Assembly: GCA_964058805.1 (NCBI GenBank)
Contig: CAXKVV010000846.1
Span: 1 to 38,407 of the forward strand
Origin: Schoenoplectus triqueter
Lineage: Eukaryota > Streptophyta > Magnoliopsida > Poales > Cyperaceae
Length of the DNA stretch: 38,407 nt
Direction of reading: 5' to 3'
How positions within the stretch are numbered: position 1 is the first letter of the stretch; each line of letters opens with the position of its first letter. Both the position numbers and the translations under genes were made by a program. Under the pieces are notes generated by a model. It was not told where the DNA came from, ran no database searches, and saw only the letters and a list, made by a program, of their open reading frames with translations. Below, one piece after another: positions 22,132 through 32,521 of the stretch.

Positions 22132-23537
22132 TGATAAGCCAAAATCACATATATATTCTGATAGGATTTGGTATCTAAAACTATACCATTTTACCCTTTT
22201 TATGCACTTTTTAGTTCAATTAGTTGATTTAGTTTGGATATTGCACAAAGTTCGAGATACTGCCATGGTTTCTTTGATTTTAGGACTTTTGGAGCATTTT
22301 GGGAATATTTGGATGAAGATGGAGTAAGTTAGGCGCAACTTGAACAATGAAGATCTTGCTGGAGAAAAACTGCATGAACATTTTGACCCAAAAAGTTATC
22401 TTTTCGGGTCGAAAAGAGCTCTCTGTCAAGAAACCGCGTGAACTTTTTGGGTCAAAATCTTTTCTTTCCGGGCCGTAAAGAGCGGTTCTGTTTCGCCCCT
22501 GAAAGCATCTCTTCGCCCCAGAAGGCTCCAGATTCGATTTTAAACAGAGGAGAACGCCTCCAAAAGTCCATAACCGCCCTAGGACAGATCTGAGAGGAGT
22601 TTTTCAGTTTCTTTGAGAGTTTTGGAGAGAGGAGAAGAAGAATAGAAAGGAGAAAAGGAGAGAAAAAGAGTAGAGAAGAAGAGATTGGATTGATCAACTG
22701 GTTTCATTATTTTCTATGCTTTTGAACTCTTTTAATTTCTGAATTTCATTTGTGCCTTAGCCATGATCGGCTAAGGATTCTTCTAGGGTAGATTAGGGAT
22801 GTAATTGAAACTCTTGGCATGATTAGTTGATATTTTTACCGCATATGTTCTTGTTTATTTTATGATCTATTCTTTATTTCAATTGAATGTGAAGACTTAA
22901 TCGAAATCACATGAAACCCTAGGATTCGGTATTTTCAATCGAGAGGTTGAATATTTAGTCCTGACCATAAAGAATAGGGTATTAGATAGGCTAAGTACCG
23001 AGAGGTGACGCACGTCCTATACGGGCTTGACCTAATTGTTTAGGGAATTGTACCAAGTACCGAGAGGTGACGAACGGTTTTCTAGATTAATTGGGACAGT
23101 AGAACTTAATGACCTTAGATTAGGATAACCATACCGAGAGGTAACGGGTATTGTAATTTAAGGATGGTATAAACATAGAGATATCCCTTTATACCAACAT
23201 TTCAAACTGTGCCTTCATAATTAAAAGAATAAATTCGATAATCAATTAATCATGTCATTAGTGGATATTAACCCCTATGAACCCTAATTTCTCGTATCTG
23301 TCAAAAAACCCAGATTTTACCTTAAGACTTTAGTTTAATTACCTCAAACGAACCTTATGAACGAACAAACCAATTCATTTATTCATTCTTTTACTAAATT
23401 AGATTGTTAGGTCAGATTTTATATTTCGAATTGTCCCTGTGGAGACGAACCTTAAGTACTGCTCGACTAGGTTGTACACTTGCAACCGAACCGAGTAATA
23501 ACTAGGGATTTATTACTTGTGTGTAGAAATCACATCA
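22132..23537 (+). repeat. 5' LTR of the Athila-type element
   Basis: Starts TGATAAGCC and ends CACATCA. It contains the word TACCGAGAGGTGACG at 22996 and 23058, and TACCGAGAGGTAACG at 23132, with a weaker relative near 22938. It also holds two copies of a TTTTTGGGTCAAAA / TTTTCGGGTCGAAAAGAG-like module (about 22380-22420 in reverse sense and 22440-22485). A minus-strand frame at 22452-22697 is a shadow and repeats in the other LTR. Confidence 0.95.
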
Positions 23538-23543
23538 AGTTTT

Positions 23544-23561
23544 TGGCGCCGTTGCCGGGGA
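23544..23561 (+). other. Primer binding site, tRNA-Asp type
   Basis: TGGCGCCGTTGCCGGGGA begins six bases after the LTR end. It is complementary to the 3' end of plant tRNA-Asp(GTC) including CCA. This is the site where a tRNA primes minus-strand DNA synthesis. Confidence 0.88.
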
Positions 23562-23802
23562 CCAACGGAAAATATTAATTCAAACCTAAACAATTTAGTT
23601 AGTAATTGTTTTTAATTTTTCTTTTGCTTTCTTTCTCTCTCATTTTTCAGGTTGCAATTTGGCAGAGGAACCTCCAACTCCGGACGCCACAGATTTGGTT
23701 GAGTGGTTTTCGAGGAGAGGATCAACTCATCTTTTCTACGAGAGAAGAAACAAGCACCCAACAAGGGGACCTTTCTTACCCTTGAATCCACGCCGGTTAG
23801 AC

Positions 23803-26730
23803 ATGTCGACCGGCAATGAAGAGGCTCGTTTTGCAAACCTTCAAAGAGAAAGGGATCGGATGGCCAATGAACTTCAACGTTTGAGGGCAGCTAATGTAGA
23901 AAGAGAAAATCATGAAGCAGCTGATGCCAACCGACCTTTGAGAGACTTTACGGCACCTAGGGCTGAGGAAATCCACCTTGGGTACACGGCACCTACTATC
24001 AATGCTGAGGAATACCAAATTCCTCCTGCGTGGGTTAGCATGGTGCAGCGTAATCTTTTTCATGGTCTGCCTCATGAAGATGCCACACAACACTTAGCCA
24101 ACTTTGAAGAAATCTGCAGTACAATCAAGGTACAAACTGTTTCTCCTGATGATCTCAAAGTAATGGCCTTTACTTTTTCTCTTGCAGATAAGGCTAAGAG
24201 TTGGATAAGGGGCCAACGACCTGAGAACATGAACACTTGGCCCAAGGTGGCGAATGCCTTTCTCAACAAATTCTTCCCGCCATCCAAAACAAACTCCTTG
24301 CGCCATCAAATCCATAATTTCCGACAAAAAGGAGATGAAACCATGAGCGAGGCTTGGGAGAGATTTCAAGAACTGCAGAGGTGCTGCCCCCACCACGGTA
24401 TCGAAGGGTGGAATTTATTGCAAATCTTCTACAACAGCCTTCTACCGCAGGACAAGGGTATGCTAGATGCAGCCGCTGGAGGTAGCCTCATGAACAAGGG
24501 GGCTATTGACGGATACAAGTTGGTGGATGACATGGCTCTCAACCAAAGCCAATGGCACAACCCTAGAGAGACCCCGGTCATCCTGCAGAGGGGAATGAAG
24601 GAAGTGAGCTCAAATTCAAACATGGCTGCAGAAATTGCCGCCTTGAACCGAAAGATTGATCAAATGAGCGTAAATTCAGTAAACTATCATTCTTCTCTTC
24701 CTTGTTCAATTTGTGGTGGTACCGACCATTTAGCAATCAATTGTGGTGTGAGTAATGAGAGTAGTCATGAGGAAGTTAATGCAATTAACCAAGGCAATTT
24801 CAAGCCAAATAACAATCCTTACTCCAACACTTACAATCCCGGTTGGAGAAGCCACCCAAATTTTTCATGGAGGCAAAATGACCAAAATGCCCAAGGTAAC
24901 CAAAACTATAATAGACCGAATCAAGGTTATGGTAACCAAGGGTATGGTTCAAATGCACCACCAAAGTCCAATCTTGAATTGATGATGGAGGCTTTCATGA
25001 CAAGTCAAAATCAGAAATTCGATGAATTGACAAAAAAGGTAGACCTGTTGGCAACTCAAAACAAAATGCTTGAAAACCAAGTTGCACAACAAGCTACACA
25101 ATCTTCCCGCCAACTAGGCACCCTTCCACCAAAACCCGAGAACAATCCTAGGGATGTCAAGGCGGTAAGGCATATGCTTCGCAGCGGTACGCAATATGAG
25201 GATCCACCTATGCCAAAGGAGGACTATGTACAACCGCAAGGTGAGAAGCCACGAGGCAATGATGAGCACATCTCCACACTTGAGGATCCCGCCTCTGAGG
25301 AAACTACACCAATTGCACCAAGCGGCCACGCGGAACAAGCAGAGTCATCTCAAGGTGAGAGACCGAAGGTAAGTGCACCACAGGTACCTCTCTATATCCC
25401 TCCTCACAAATATGCACCTTTTCCTGGTAGAATAAAAAATGAAAAAACTGATAAGCAATTTGCGAAATTTCTTGAACTGTTGAAACAATTGCATGTGAAC
25501 CTACCATTGACTGAGGTAATGACCCAAATGCCGGTTTACACCAAATTTTTCAAGGACATTCTCTCAAATAGGCGTAAGCTTGAGGAAGTACAAATGGTAT
25601 CCCTAGACACAAACGGTAGTGCTATGGTGATGAATGAGTTGCCCAAAAAGTTGGATGATCCGGGTAAATTCTCCATACCATGTTCAATAGGAAATGTCCA
25701 ATTTAAACGAGCACTATGTGATTTAGGGGCTAGTGTAAGTCTTATGCCAAAGTCGGTATATGATAGGTTGGGTGTTGGGGAACTTAAGCCAACAAGAATA
25801 TCACTTCAATTGGCAGACCAATCGGTTAAGTTACCCTTAGGAGTTGTAGAGGACCTACCGATTCAAATTGGGAAATTCTTTGTCCCAATTGACTTTGTTG
25901 TGGTTGACATGGATGAGGACACGCATACACCACTCTTGTTGGGTCGACCATTTCTCAATACGGCAAAGGCCGTGATTTATGTGCATGATGGAATCATAAC
26001 TATGAACATTGGTGAGGAACAATTGAAATTTGACATTAAAAGATCCATGAGATATCCATCTAACGATCAGAGTGTCTGTAGTGTTGAAATTCTTGACAGG
26101 TTGATAGAGGAACAGTTCATTGACAACTTGGGGAAGGGTTCCTTTGAGTGTTGGATAGATCAGGAGTGCGAAAAGGAAGAGTTCATTGACAACTGGAGTT
26201 TGCGACTGGATGATGCACTGTGGGCATACCGGACGGCCTACAAAACCCCAATTGGCATGACTCCTTTCAAGCTTGTCTATGGCAAGCCATGTCATTTGCC
26301 CGTCGAATTGGAGCACAAGGCGTTTTGGGCTATCAAGGCCATTAACTTTGACATGATTCAAGCGGGTAAAAAGCGCGTCTTCGACTTGCATGAACTTGAG
26401 GAAATCCGTCTCAGCACGTATGAGAACGCCAAAATTTACAAGGAGAAGACGAAGAAATGGCATGACAAGCACATCATCAGAAGAGAGTTTAAAATTGGTG
26501 ATTTTGTTTTATTGTTCAATTCACGTTTTAAGCTTTATGCAGGAAAACTCAAGTCCAAATGGAGCGGCATGTTCCAAGTGAAACGTGTGTTTGAACATGG
26601 GGTAATAGAAATCTGGAGCGAGCGAACTGGCGCATTCAAGGTGAATGGGCAGCGACTCAAGGTGTACAACTGTGGAGAACTGGTTGAAGGGAAGACAAAC
26701 ACCTCCCTTACCGATGCACAAACGAACTAG
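23803..26730 (+). CDS. Gag-protease fused to integrase C-terminal part
   Basis: One ORF of 975 codons from the first in-frame ATG. The frame stays open upstream to 23659 and beyond, without an ATG, behind a strong pyrimidine-CAG (23631-23650), so a spliced start is possible. Order: coiled-coil-like N-terminus; retrotransposon gag domain ([33 protein letters not shown]); CCHC zinc knuckle [14 protein letters not shown] at about residue 300; an Asn/Gly/Gln-rich basic stretch; aspartic protease with CDLGAS at about 637 and LLLGRPFL further on. Then, after a short linker (about 26100-26190), comes the late integrase core and C-terminal part ([57 protein letters not shown]). Reverse transcriptase, RNase H and the first catalytic residues of integrase are absent. 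The fusion is in frame. The product can plausibly form particles and bind element RNA, but cannot copy or integrate it. Confidence 0.92.
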   Translation: MSTGNEEARFANLQRERDRMANELQRLRAANVERENHEAADANRPLRDFTAPRAEEIHLGYTAPTINAEEYQIPPAWVSMVQRNLFHGLPHEDATQHLANFEEICSTIKVQTVSPDDLKVMAFTFSLADKAKSWIRGQRPENMNTWPKVANAFLNKFFPPSKTNSLRHQIHNFRQKGDETMSEAWERFQELQRCCPHHGIEGWNLLQIFYNSLLPQDKGMLDAAAGGSLMNKGAIDGYKLVDDMALNQSQWHNPRETPVILQRGMKEVSSNSNMAAEIAALNRKIDQMSVNSVNYHSSLPCSICGGTDHLAINCGVSNESSHEEVNAINQGNFKPNNNPYSNTYNPGWRSHPNFSWRQNDQNAQGNQNYNRPNQGYGNQGYGSNAPPKSNLELMMEAFMTSQNQKFDELTKKVDLLATQNKMLENQVAQQATQSSRQLGTLPPKPENNPRDVKAVRHMLRSGTQYEDPPMPKEDYVQPQGEKPRGNDEHISTLEDPASEETTPIAPSGHAEQAESSQGERPKVSAPQVPLYIPPHKYAPFPGRIKNEKTDKQFAKFLELLKQLHVNLPLTEVMTQMPVYTKFFKDILSNRRKLEEVQMVSLDTNGSAMVMNELPKKLDDPGKFSIPCSIGNVQFKRALCDLGASVSLMPKSVYDRLGVGELKPTRISLQLADQSVKLPLGVVEDLPIQIGKFFVPIDFVVVDMDEDTHTPLLLGRPFLNTAKAVIYVHDGIITMNIGEEQLKFDIKRSMRYPSNDQSVCSVEILDRLIEEQFIDNLGKGSFECWIDQECEKEEFIDNWSLRLDDALWAYRTAYKTPIGMTPFKLVYGKPCHLPVELEHKAFWAIKAINFDMIQAGKKRVFDLHELEEIRLSTYENAKIYKEKTKKWHDKHIIRREFKIGDFVLLFNSRFKLYAGKLKSKWSGMFQVKRVFEHGVIEIWSERTGAFKVNGQRLKVYNCGELVEGKTNTSLTDAQTN
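26110..26195 (+). repeat. Short direct repeat at the protease-integrase junction
   Basis: AGTTCATTGACAACT occurs at about 26115 (as CAGTTCATTGACAACTTG) and again about 66 bp later at 26181 (as GAGTTCATTGACAACTGG), exactly where integrase homology begins. In protein terms EEQFIDN is repeated as EEFIDN. It fits a deletion formed by template switching between short homologies. Confidence 0.75.
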
Positions 26731-26896
26731 AAAAGAGGAGAACGGTCGAGCTCGAGACCCTAAACGAGCGCTTTTTGGGAGGCAACCCAACTTTTTCTAA
26801 ATCTTTTTATTTTTATTGTTATTTTTAATTTTTAATTTTTAGGTTAGTTTACTTATTGTTGTTTTTTTTAAAATATAAAAGAAGGGATCAGGGCAC

Positions 26897-27009
26897 AGTT
26901 TTTGGGTCAAAAACTTAAGTTTTCGGGTGGAAAAGAGCAACACAGAGAAACCAGAGAAACCAGAGCAGAGTTTTTGGGTCAAAAACTTAAGTTTTCGGGT
27001 GGAAAAGAG
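26897..27009 (+). repeat. 41-bp direct repeat also found in the LTRs
   Basis: Two near-perfect copies (26897-26937 and 26969-27009) begin AGTTTTTGGGTCAAAAACTT and end TTTTCGGGTGGAAAAGAG, spaced 72 bp. The LTR holds two diverged relatives of the same module, one as TTTTGACCCAAAAAGTT...TTTTCGGGTCGAAAAGAG and one as CTTTTTGGGTCAAAATCTTTTC. Confidence 0.8.
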
Positions 27010-27501
27010 GTGCCTAAAATTTTAACAGAACATAACTTGGTCTCTTTCCCTTCATCTCCCCTCTTTCAAAACTATAACCCTTCACCTCCCCAATTTCAAA
27101 CCGCACCCCATCTCCTCTGCCACTTCCGCACAGCCGCCGCCCCTTCCGCTCCGCGCCTCTCACACTAGCCGCTCCTCTCTGCGCCTCACACCAGCCGCTC
27201 GATTCGACGCCGCTCCTCTCTGCGCCTCAGACCAGCCGCTCGATCCGACCGCCACAGCGCCGTCCACCACGCTGCCGACCTCGCCTCTCGCCACCCCTGC
27301 CAGATCAGCACAACCACCCAACTCCCACACCTCCCTATAGGCCGGTCACCACCAACACTCACCCCCTCGCTGGAATAGATGAGAAGAATTGGCCGGACAC
27401 TCTACTTGGTCTCACAATGGCCAGCATCATCGGCACATTGTGAGTTATCTCTTTCCCTCTCTTTTATGTTCATTTCGAGCAGTGAGGTCACTGCTTTGTT
27501 T

Positions 27502-27516
27502 AAGCTTGGGGGGGAT
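27502..27516 (+). other. Internal polypurine-like tract
   Basis: AAGCTTGGGGGGGATT closely resembles the terminal tract AAGCTTGGGGGAG at 28555-28567, but lies 1.05 kb inside the element. It could act as a second plus-strand primer. Confidence 0.45.
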
Positions 27517-28143
27517 TGAAATTGTATCTGCATGCATTTAGGATTGCATTTAGTTTCTTTATTTTCATATTTAAATTTTAGTGGGTAGTTTTGTAAAAGT
27601 TTTGAAAAATCTTAAGGAAAATATGGGCAAAGGAGTAGCCTTATCGGAAATTTGGGAAATTGATTAGGGAATATACAAATTTTTCTAACGTAACACATGG
27701 TGAATGAAAAGGGTGTTTGAAATTGAAAAAAAAATGCTTTGAGAAGTTTCTTGAATGATAAATGCCTAGAAATTGACGTCCTCCCACAAATTTTTATCAA
27801 ATCTTTGAAATCCAATGTGTTTGACTACTTAAATGGAAAATTTTAACTGACAAGAGTGATTATGGCGGGTGTCGACCGGTGCTTTCGAAAAATCTTTTAT
27901 ATAAATCAAAAGGATCTGAACATATATATATAAATCATTAGAAGATCCAAATTTACTAGGAAGCACCACGGTTAAGAGTACACATGCCATGTCATTCGCA
28001 AATGAAAAAAAAATGATGATTCAAATAAAGTCACTTTAAGTCTCAAATGTGCTAAGGCGGTCTATGGAACTCCCTAACCCCAATATAGCACGAGACAGCC
28101 TCATGTGCGCATTAAGGGTTTCTCAATAAAGCTTTTTAGCTAC

Positions 28144-28165
28144 AAAAAAAAAAAAAAAAAAAAAA
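28144..28165 (+). repeat. A-run after an AATAAA word
   Basis: About 22 A follow TTAGCTAC, with CAATAAAGC about 20 bp upstream. This arrangement looks like a copied polyadenylated transcript end inside the element. Alternatively it is a simple A-run of the element. Confidence 0.5.
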
Positions 28166-28554
28166 TATAACCCGCGCGAGGTTCAGGATTATCATTGTAT
28201 TTTTCTTGTGGATTTCCTAGATTTCATTTCATTTGTGAGGGGAAGGAAAAATTTGGGTGCATATCATCTAGGAAAGATTTTAGAGCATAACATTGAAAGT
28301 TGATGTCTAATATAAATATCCTTAAGTAAAACGTCATGTGTGAAATCGGAAATAACAGAAATTCCCAAGGCTTTTCCCAGAAATTTGTATAATGGCCGAA
28401 CAAATTTGAAAATATTTGTCTTAAGATTTATCATCTCTTTTTCAGATAAACCCATGATCTTTAGCATATAGGTTAGGATTTATTTTAGACTAGGTTAGTT
28501 TAGATACCGTCCTTTTGTCTAGGTTTAAAACTTGCTTGAGGGCAAGCAAGGTTT

Positions 28555-28567
28555 AAGCTTGGGGGAG
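28555..28567 (+). other. Polypurine tract before the 3' LTR
   Basis: AAGCTTGGGGGAG ends two bases before the LTR TG. It follows GGGCAAGCAAGGTTT, a context seen in Athila-type elements. It primes plus-strand DNA. Confidence 0.85.
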
Positions 28568-28569
28568 TT

Positions 28570-29975
28570 TGATAAGCCAAAATCACATATATATTCTGAT
28601 AGGATTTGGTATCTAAAACTATACCATTTTACCCTTTTTATGCACTTTTTAGTTCAATTAGTTGATTTAGTTTGGATATTGCACAAAGTTCGAGATACTG
28701 CCATGGTTTCTTTGATTTTAGGACTTTTGGAGCATTTTGGGAATATTTGGATGAAGATGGAGTAAGTTAGGCGCAACTTGAACAATGAAGATCTTGCTGG
28801 AGAAAAACTGCATGAACATTTTGACCCAAAAAGTTATCTTTTCGGGTCGAAAAGAGCTCTCTGTCAAGAAACCGCGTGAACTTTTTGGGTCAAAATCTTT
28901 TCTTTCCGGGCCGTAAAGAGCGGTTCTGTTTCGCCCCTGAAAGCATCTCTTCGCCCCAGAAGGCTCCAGATTCGATTTTAAACAGAGGAGAACGCCTCCA
29001 AAAGTCCATAACCGCCCTAGGACAGATCTGAGAGGAGTTTTTCAGTTTCTTTGAGAGTTTTGGAGAGAGGAGAAGAAGAATAGAAAGGAGAAAAGGAGAG
29101 AAAAAGAGTAGAGAAGAAGAGATTGGATTGATCAACTGGTTTCATTATTTTCTATGCTTTTGAACTCTTTTAATTTCTGAATTTCATTTGTGCCTTAGCC
29201 ATGATCGGCTAAGGATTCTTCTAGGGTAGATTAGGGATGTAATTGAAACTCTTGGCATGATTAGTTGATATTTTTACCGCATATGTTCTTGTTTATTTTA
29301 TGATCTATTCTTTATTTCAATTGAATGTGAAGACTTAATCGAAATCACATGAAACCCTAGGATTCGGTATTTTCAATCGAGAGGTTGAATATTTAGTCCT
29401 GACCATAAAGAATAGGGTATTAGATAGGCTAAGTACCGAGAGGTGACGCACGTCCTATACGGGCTTGACCTAATTGTTTAGGGAATTGTACCAAGTACCG
29501 AGAGGTGACGAACGGTTTTCTAGATTAATTGGGACAGTAGAACTTAATGACCTTAGATTAGGATAACCATACCGAGAGGTAACGGGTATTGTAATTTAAG
29601 GATGGTATAAACATAGAGATATCCCTTTATACCAACATTTCAAACTGTGCCTTCATAATTAAAAGAATAAATTCGATAATCAATTAATCATGTCATTAGT
29701 GGATATTAACCCCTATGAACCCTAATTTCTCGTATCTGTCAAAAAACCCAGATTTTACCTTAAGACTTTAGTTTAATTACCTCAAACGAACCTTATGAAC
29801 GAACAAACCAATTCATTTATTCATTCTTTTACTAAATTAGATTGTTAGGTCAGATTTTATATTTCGAATTGTCCCTGTGGAGACGAACCTTAAGTACTGC
29901 TCGACTAGGTTGTACACTTGCAACCGAACCGAGTAATAACTAGGGATTTATTACTTGTGTGTAGAAATCACATCA
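28570..29975 (+). repeat. 3' LTR of the Athila-type element
   Basis: 1,406 bp, TGATAAGCC to CACATCA, the same length as the 5' LTR with no difference seen on side-by-side reading. It is followed by the target duplication CCAAA. Confidence 0.95.
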
Positions 29976-29980
29976 CCAAA

Positions 29981-30943
29981 CCAGACCCAATGTGAATAGG
30001 GTACTCGCCAATTTAACCTATTTCTGACTTCATAGGTTTTCGAAAAATATCTTGACGAGCCGACAAACGAATACACTCAAGATAAGACGGCTCATCAGAT
30101 AAGATCGTGATGCGCCACCCGAGACTTAGCGATTTGACGTTTCTGACCTAACCAAATTACTCTCAGGTACGGTTTCCTGGGATTTAAATTTTCTTTCTTC
30201 AGAAATAGGAATCCAAACCGCAAATAAAACCGTTTTTAAAATAAATCTGAATTGTGGTATTTTCTGACCAAAAATTCATAGAGACTAAATCTGACATGTC
30301 ATTTGCATCCGGTAAATTGACCAGCATATTTGAGACATACCCGCATTTACATGTCATATCATGTCATACTGCACGTAGACAGGATAGGAGTAGGATTCGG
30401 GAAATAGTCCCGAGATAGGATCAGATAGAATTAAGTAATTCAAGTTGTAGATTATAATTATTAGGAGAATATTATTACTATCACTGATTATAAATTAAGT
30501 TAGGTAGTTAATCATGCATTAAATGCATGGGAGTGCTGAGAGGCGGACCGGGTAATTCTCAGTCGGAGTTGCCTTGCATAACCAAACCGTTGTGGTTACG
30601 TACGGTGACCCATAGGCCCGTGGGACCCACCGGTCTGTATATGCACTGCGCATCCTTGTCTGTCGGGTTATCCACCGATCCCGTCATTTTGCGGGTTCGG
30701 CTGTGTCGGAGTGTTTTCTTTTGATCTTTATTATATATCTTATTATTATTCTTTATATGATTAAATTTTCAATCCAAATTTAAGCGATTTAGGATACCGT
30801 GTACTTCAGTATTTAGTGTGGGCGGCCATATCCGAGACTGGAATCTATTTCGTGATACTATATTATTATATTTATCCGGCGTATTTAGGATCCTAATATT
30901 GTCCGAAGGGCTTTCTCCTTTGGCCTGTAGTTGGTACAGAGAA
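29981..30943. other. Solo LTR interior, right part
   Basis: This continues the sequence interrupted at 22131. No retroelement domain is present. A GC-rich portion (30530-30715, with GTGGGACCCACCGG) is followed by the AT-rich TATATA-bearing stretch that may be the LTR promoter. Confidence 0.4.
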
Positions 30944-31090
30944 AGTCAGGATGCGGTCCACTGGCCTTAGTGGGTACAGTGTAGGCTCCCATTTGTTTAT
31001 ATTTCGCTTTGATACTTTTACGGGATGCGGTCCTCTGACCCTTGGTTGGTCCAGTGTAGGCTCCCATTTGTTTTCGTTTTGTTAATTCAC
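30944..31090. repeat. 74-bp direct duplication in the solo LTR
   Basis: GGATGCGGTCC starts at 30949 and 31023. Each copy is followed by CAGTGTAGGCTCCCATTTGT. A more decayed third relative (TTTGGCCTGTAGTTGGTACAG) precedes them at about 30919. Confidence 0.8.
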
Positions 31091-31283
31091 GGGTAGTTAT
31101 CTCCTTTTTACGATATGGCAACTGAAGACATACTATATCCATTGGCTTATATTTTGTAAGGTAAATTACCAGATTCAGCAGACCAGAGTACGTGCTTATA
31201 GCCGTTCACTCTCCTAGGGCGTTATCGCCCCGGGAGCCCGAATTGTCATTTGTGCGGCGTTGTCGCTGCACAAATATAAAGTC

Positions 31284-31368
31284 CTAAGTTAGTAAGTTGG
31301 GCCCTGATAGTTCCCGCTTAGGCAAGGCCCGAGTTAGTAAGTTGGGCCCTGGTAGTGCCCGCTCGGGA
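31284..31368. repeat. 45-bp direct duplication in the solo LTR
   Basis: AGTTAGTAAGTTGGGCCCTG followed by a TAGTxCCCGCT word occurs twice, at about 31287 and 31332. Confidence 0.8.
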
Positions 31369-32060
31369 TGAGTCTGGTAAATTTACAATCTGGGTATTTA
31401 TTATGGGTGTTTGACTCTCGTATCTTATACTGTATATTATATTATTATTTCCACAGAATTTTCTATTTCGGGTTTCTTTACCATGTCATATCATATCATG
31501 TAGGTCAATGTGCATAATAATATTATTATATTCACTTATCAATATTATTTTCGCTGTTCAAACATCAGTATCGGTTTTTGGGTCCAGTCTAGGAAAGAAG
31601 ATTAAATCTTAAGGCTGGATCTAAATCTGTACTGAGTAATTTATAAAATTACTCACGTTTCCATGGTGGTTGTGGAATCCAGGTATTTTAGGTTCGGGAT
31701 TTTCTTGGAGCGAGTGTTAGGGACAGTCCTGCGCGATGACAGGGATGCTTCGCTGCATTTGCATGTGAGCCGGGTAGTCAGATAGGATCCATCGGGTTTT
31801 GAGTCTTATTTCTTTCTTTTGGGTTTTTATTTGAGAGTTTGCTGTCCATTCCGATGGAGCTAGCCCCCCGCCTATGTAGGCGTTGTATTCTCTTTGTTCA
31901 TTCTGGACTGTATGGTCATGTATATTTATATTATTATTGTTTTGTTTATTCCGTGAATTACTTTATTTTATTCATTTAGCCTTCCGTACGCACGTCTCGT
32001 CGTACATACGTGGCGGGATTTAGCGCCCCTAATCCATTTCATTTATTCTGAGGTGTGACA
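31369..32060. other. Right end of the solo LTR
   Basis: Non-coding, ending in GGTGTGACA. No gene seen. Confidence 0.4.
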
Positions 32061-32065
32061 GTTTT

Positions 32066-32521
32066 TGTGTTCCCAACTATGTGCGTTTTAGTTGATGCAG
32101 TTGCTACAATAATGATTTAAAACCCTCCAAATGCTTGTGCATTACTAGAATATGTTCATTGAAAGACAAAATCAACAATGTATAATCACAATTACTCAAA
32201 ATATTCTAACTGGTAAAACACAATTAAAATAGACACTAAACCAAATGTGCTCAAATTATAAATATAAAAGTCCACACGTAAGAGTGGGTACTGTTGCTAG
32301 TAAATGTAATAATGTATATATTTTAATTAGAAAGATGAGAGTTAAACTGTCAAATTTCATAATTATTTCATAATTATGTATAAAAATTTCTCATCTGAAC
32401 CTCCAACATAAAAGGTGTTGCCTTTTGACAACTAGACCAAACACTGGTTTTCTAATGGCCACATAAATACAATAATATATAACACACAAACATTTTCATA
32501 TTTAGTCGATAAAACATATCG
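32066..32521. other. Intergenic, 3' side of the acyltransferase gene
   Basis: AT-rich. It should hold the 3' untranslated region and polyadenylation site of the minus-strand acyltransferase. No clear AATAAA stands out on the minus strand, which is common in plants. Confidence 0.4.

Larger units (their letters stand above)
26731..28569 (+). other. Non-coding 3' part of the Athila-type element
   Basis: About 1.8 kb lies between the ORF and the 3' LTR, where Athila elements may carry an env-like ORF. No long frame is present here. It holds the tandem module at 26897-27009, a CT-rich stretch at 27040-27370, an internal polypurine-like tract at 27502, an A-run at 28144 and the terminal polypurine tract. 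Confidence 0.6.
22132..29975 (+). mobile_element. Athila-type Ty3/gypsy element, non-autonomous, very young
   Basis: Complete element of 7,844 bp: 5' LTR, primer site, long ORF, non-coding 3' part, polypurine tract, 3' LTR. It is flanked by a perfect 5-bp target duplication CCAAA (22127-22131 and 29976-29980). The two LTRs are both 1,406 bp and I see no difference on reading them side by side, so insertion was recent. The ORF carries gag, zinc knuckle, protease and only the integrase C-terminal part. No reverse transcriptase (YxDD) or RNase H is present, so enzymes must be supplied in trans. Lineage is judged from the gag, protease and integrase sequence and the primer site. Confidence 0.93.
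18669..32060. mobile_element. Probable solo LTR (~5 kb), interrupted by two younger elements
   Basis: The left end TGTTAAACC (18669) and right end GGTGTGACA (32060) are imperfect inverted repeats (7 of 9) in the TG...CA form of LTRs. The five bases before and after are both GTTTT (18664-18668 and 32061-32065). Removing the hAT-like element (19351-19893) and the Athila-type element (22132-29975), each with one copy of its target duplication, leaves 4,992 bp. No gag, pol or primer site belongs to this layer, so it is best read as a solo LTR left after recombination. A TATATA-bearing AT-rich segment near 30728-30760 follows a GC-rich part, as in an LTR promoter. The end sequences resemble long-LTR Ty3/gypsy chromoviruses (Tekay/Del type), which is inference only. 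Confidence 0.55.

Noticed and set aside
22452..22697. 81-codon minus-strand frame, present identically at 28890-29135
   Set aside because: Lies antisense within both LTRs of the Athila-type element; no evidence of coding.
24072..26472. Several minus-strand frames of up to 205 codons
   Set aside because: All are antisense shadows of the gag-protease-integrase ORF.
22132..29975. Full autonomous retrotransposon
   Set aside because: No reverse transcriptase, RNase H or integrase catalytic start was found in any frame between the LTRs.
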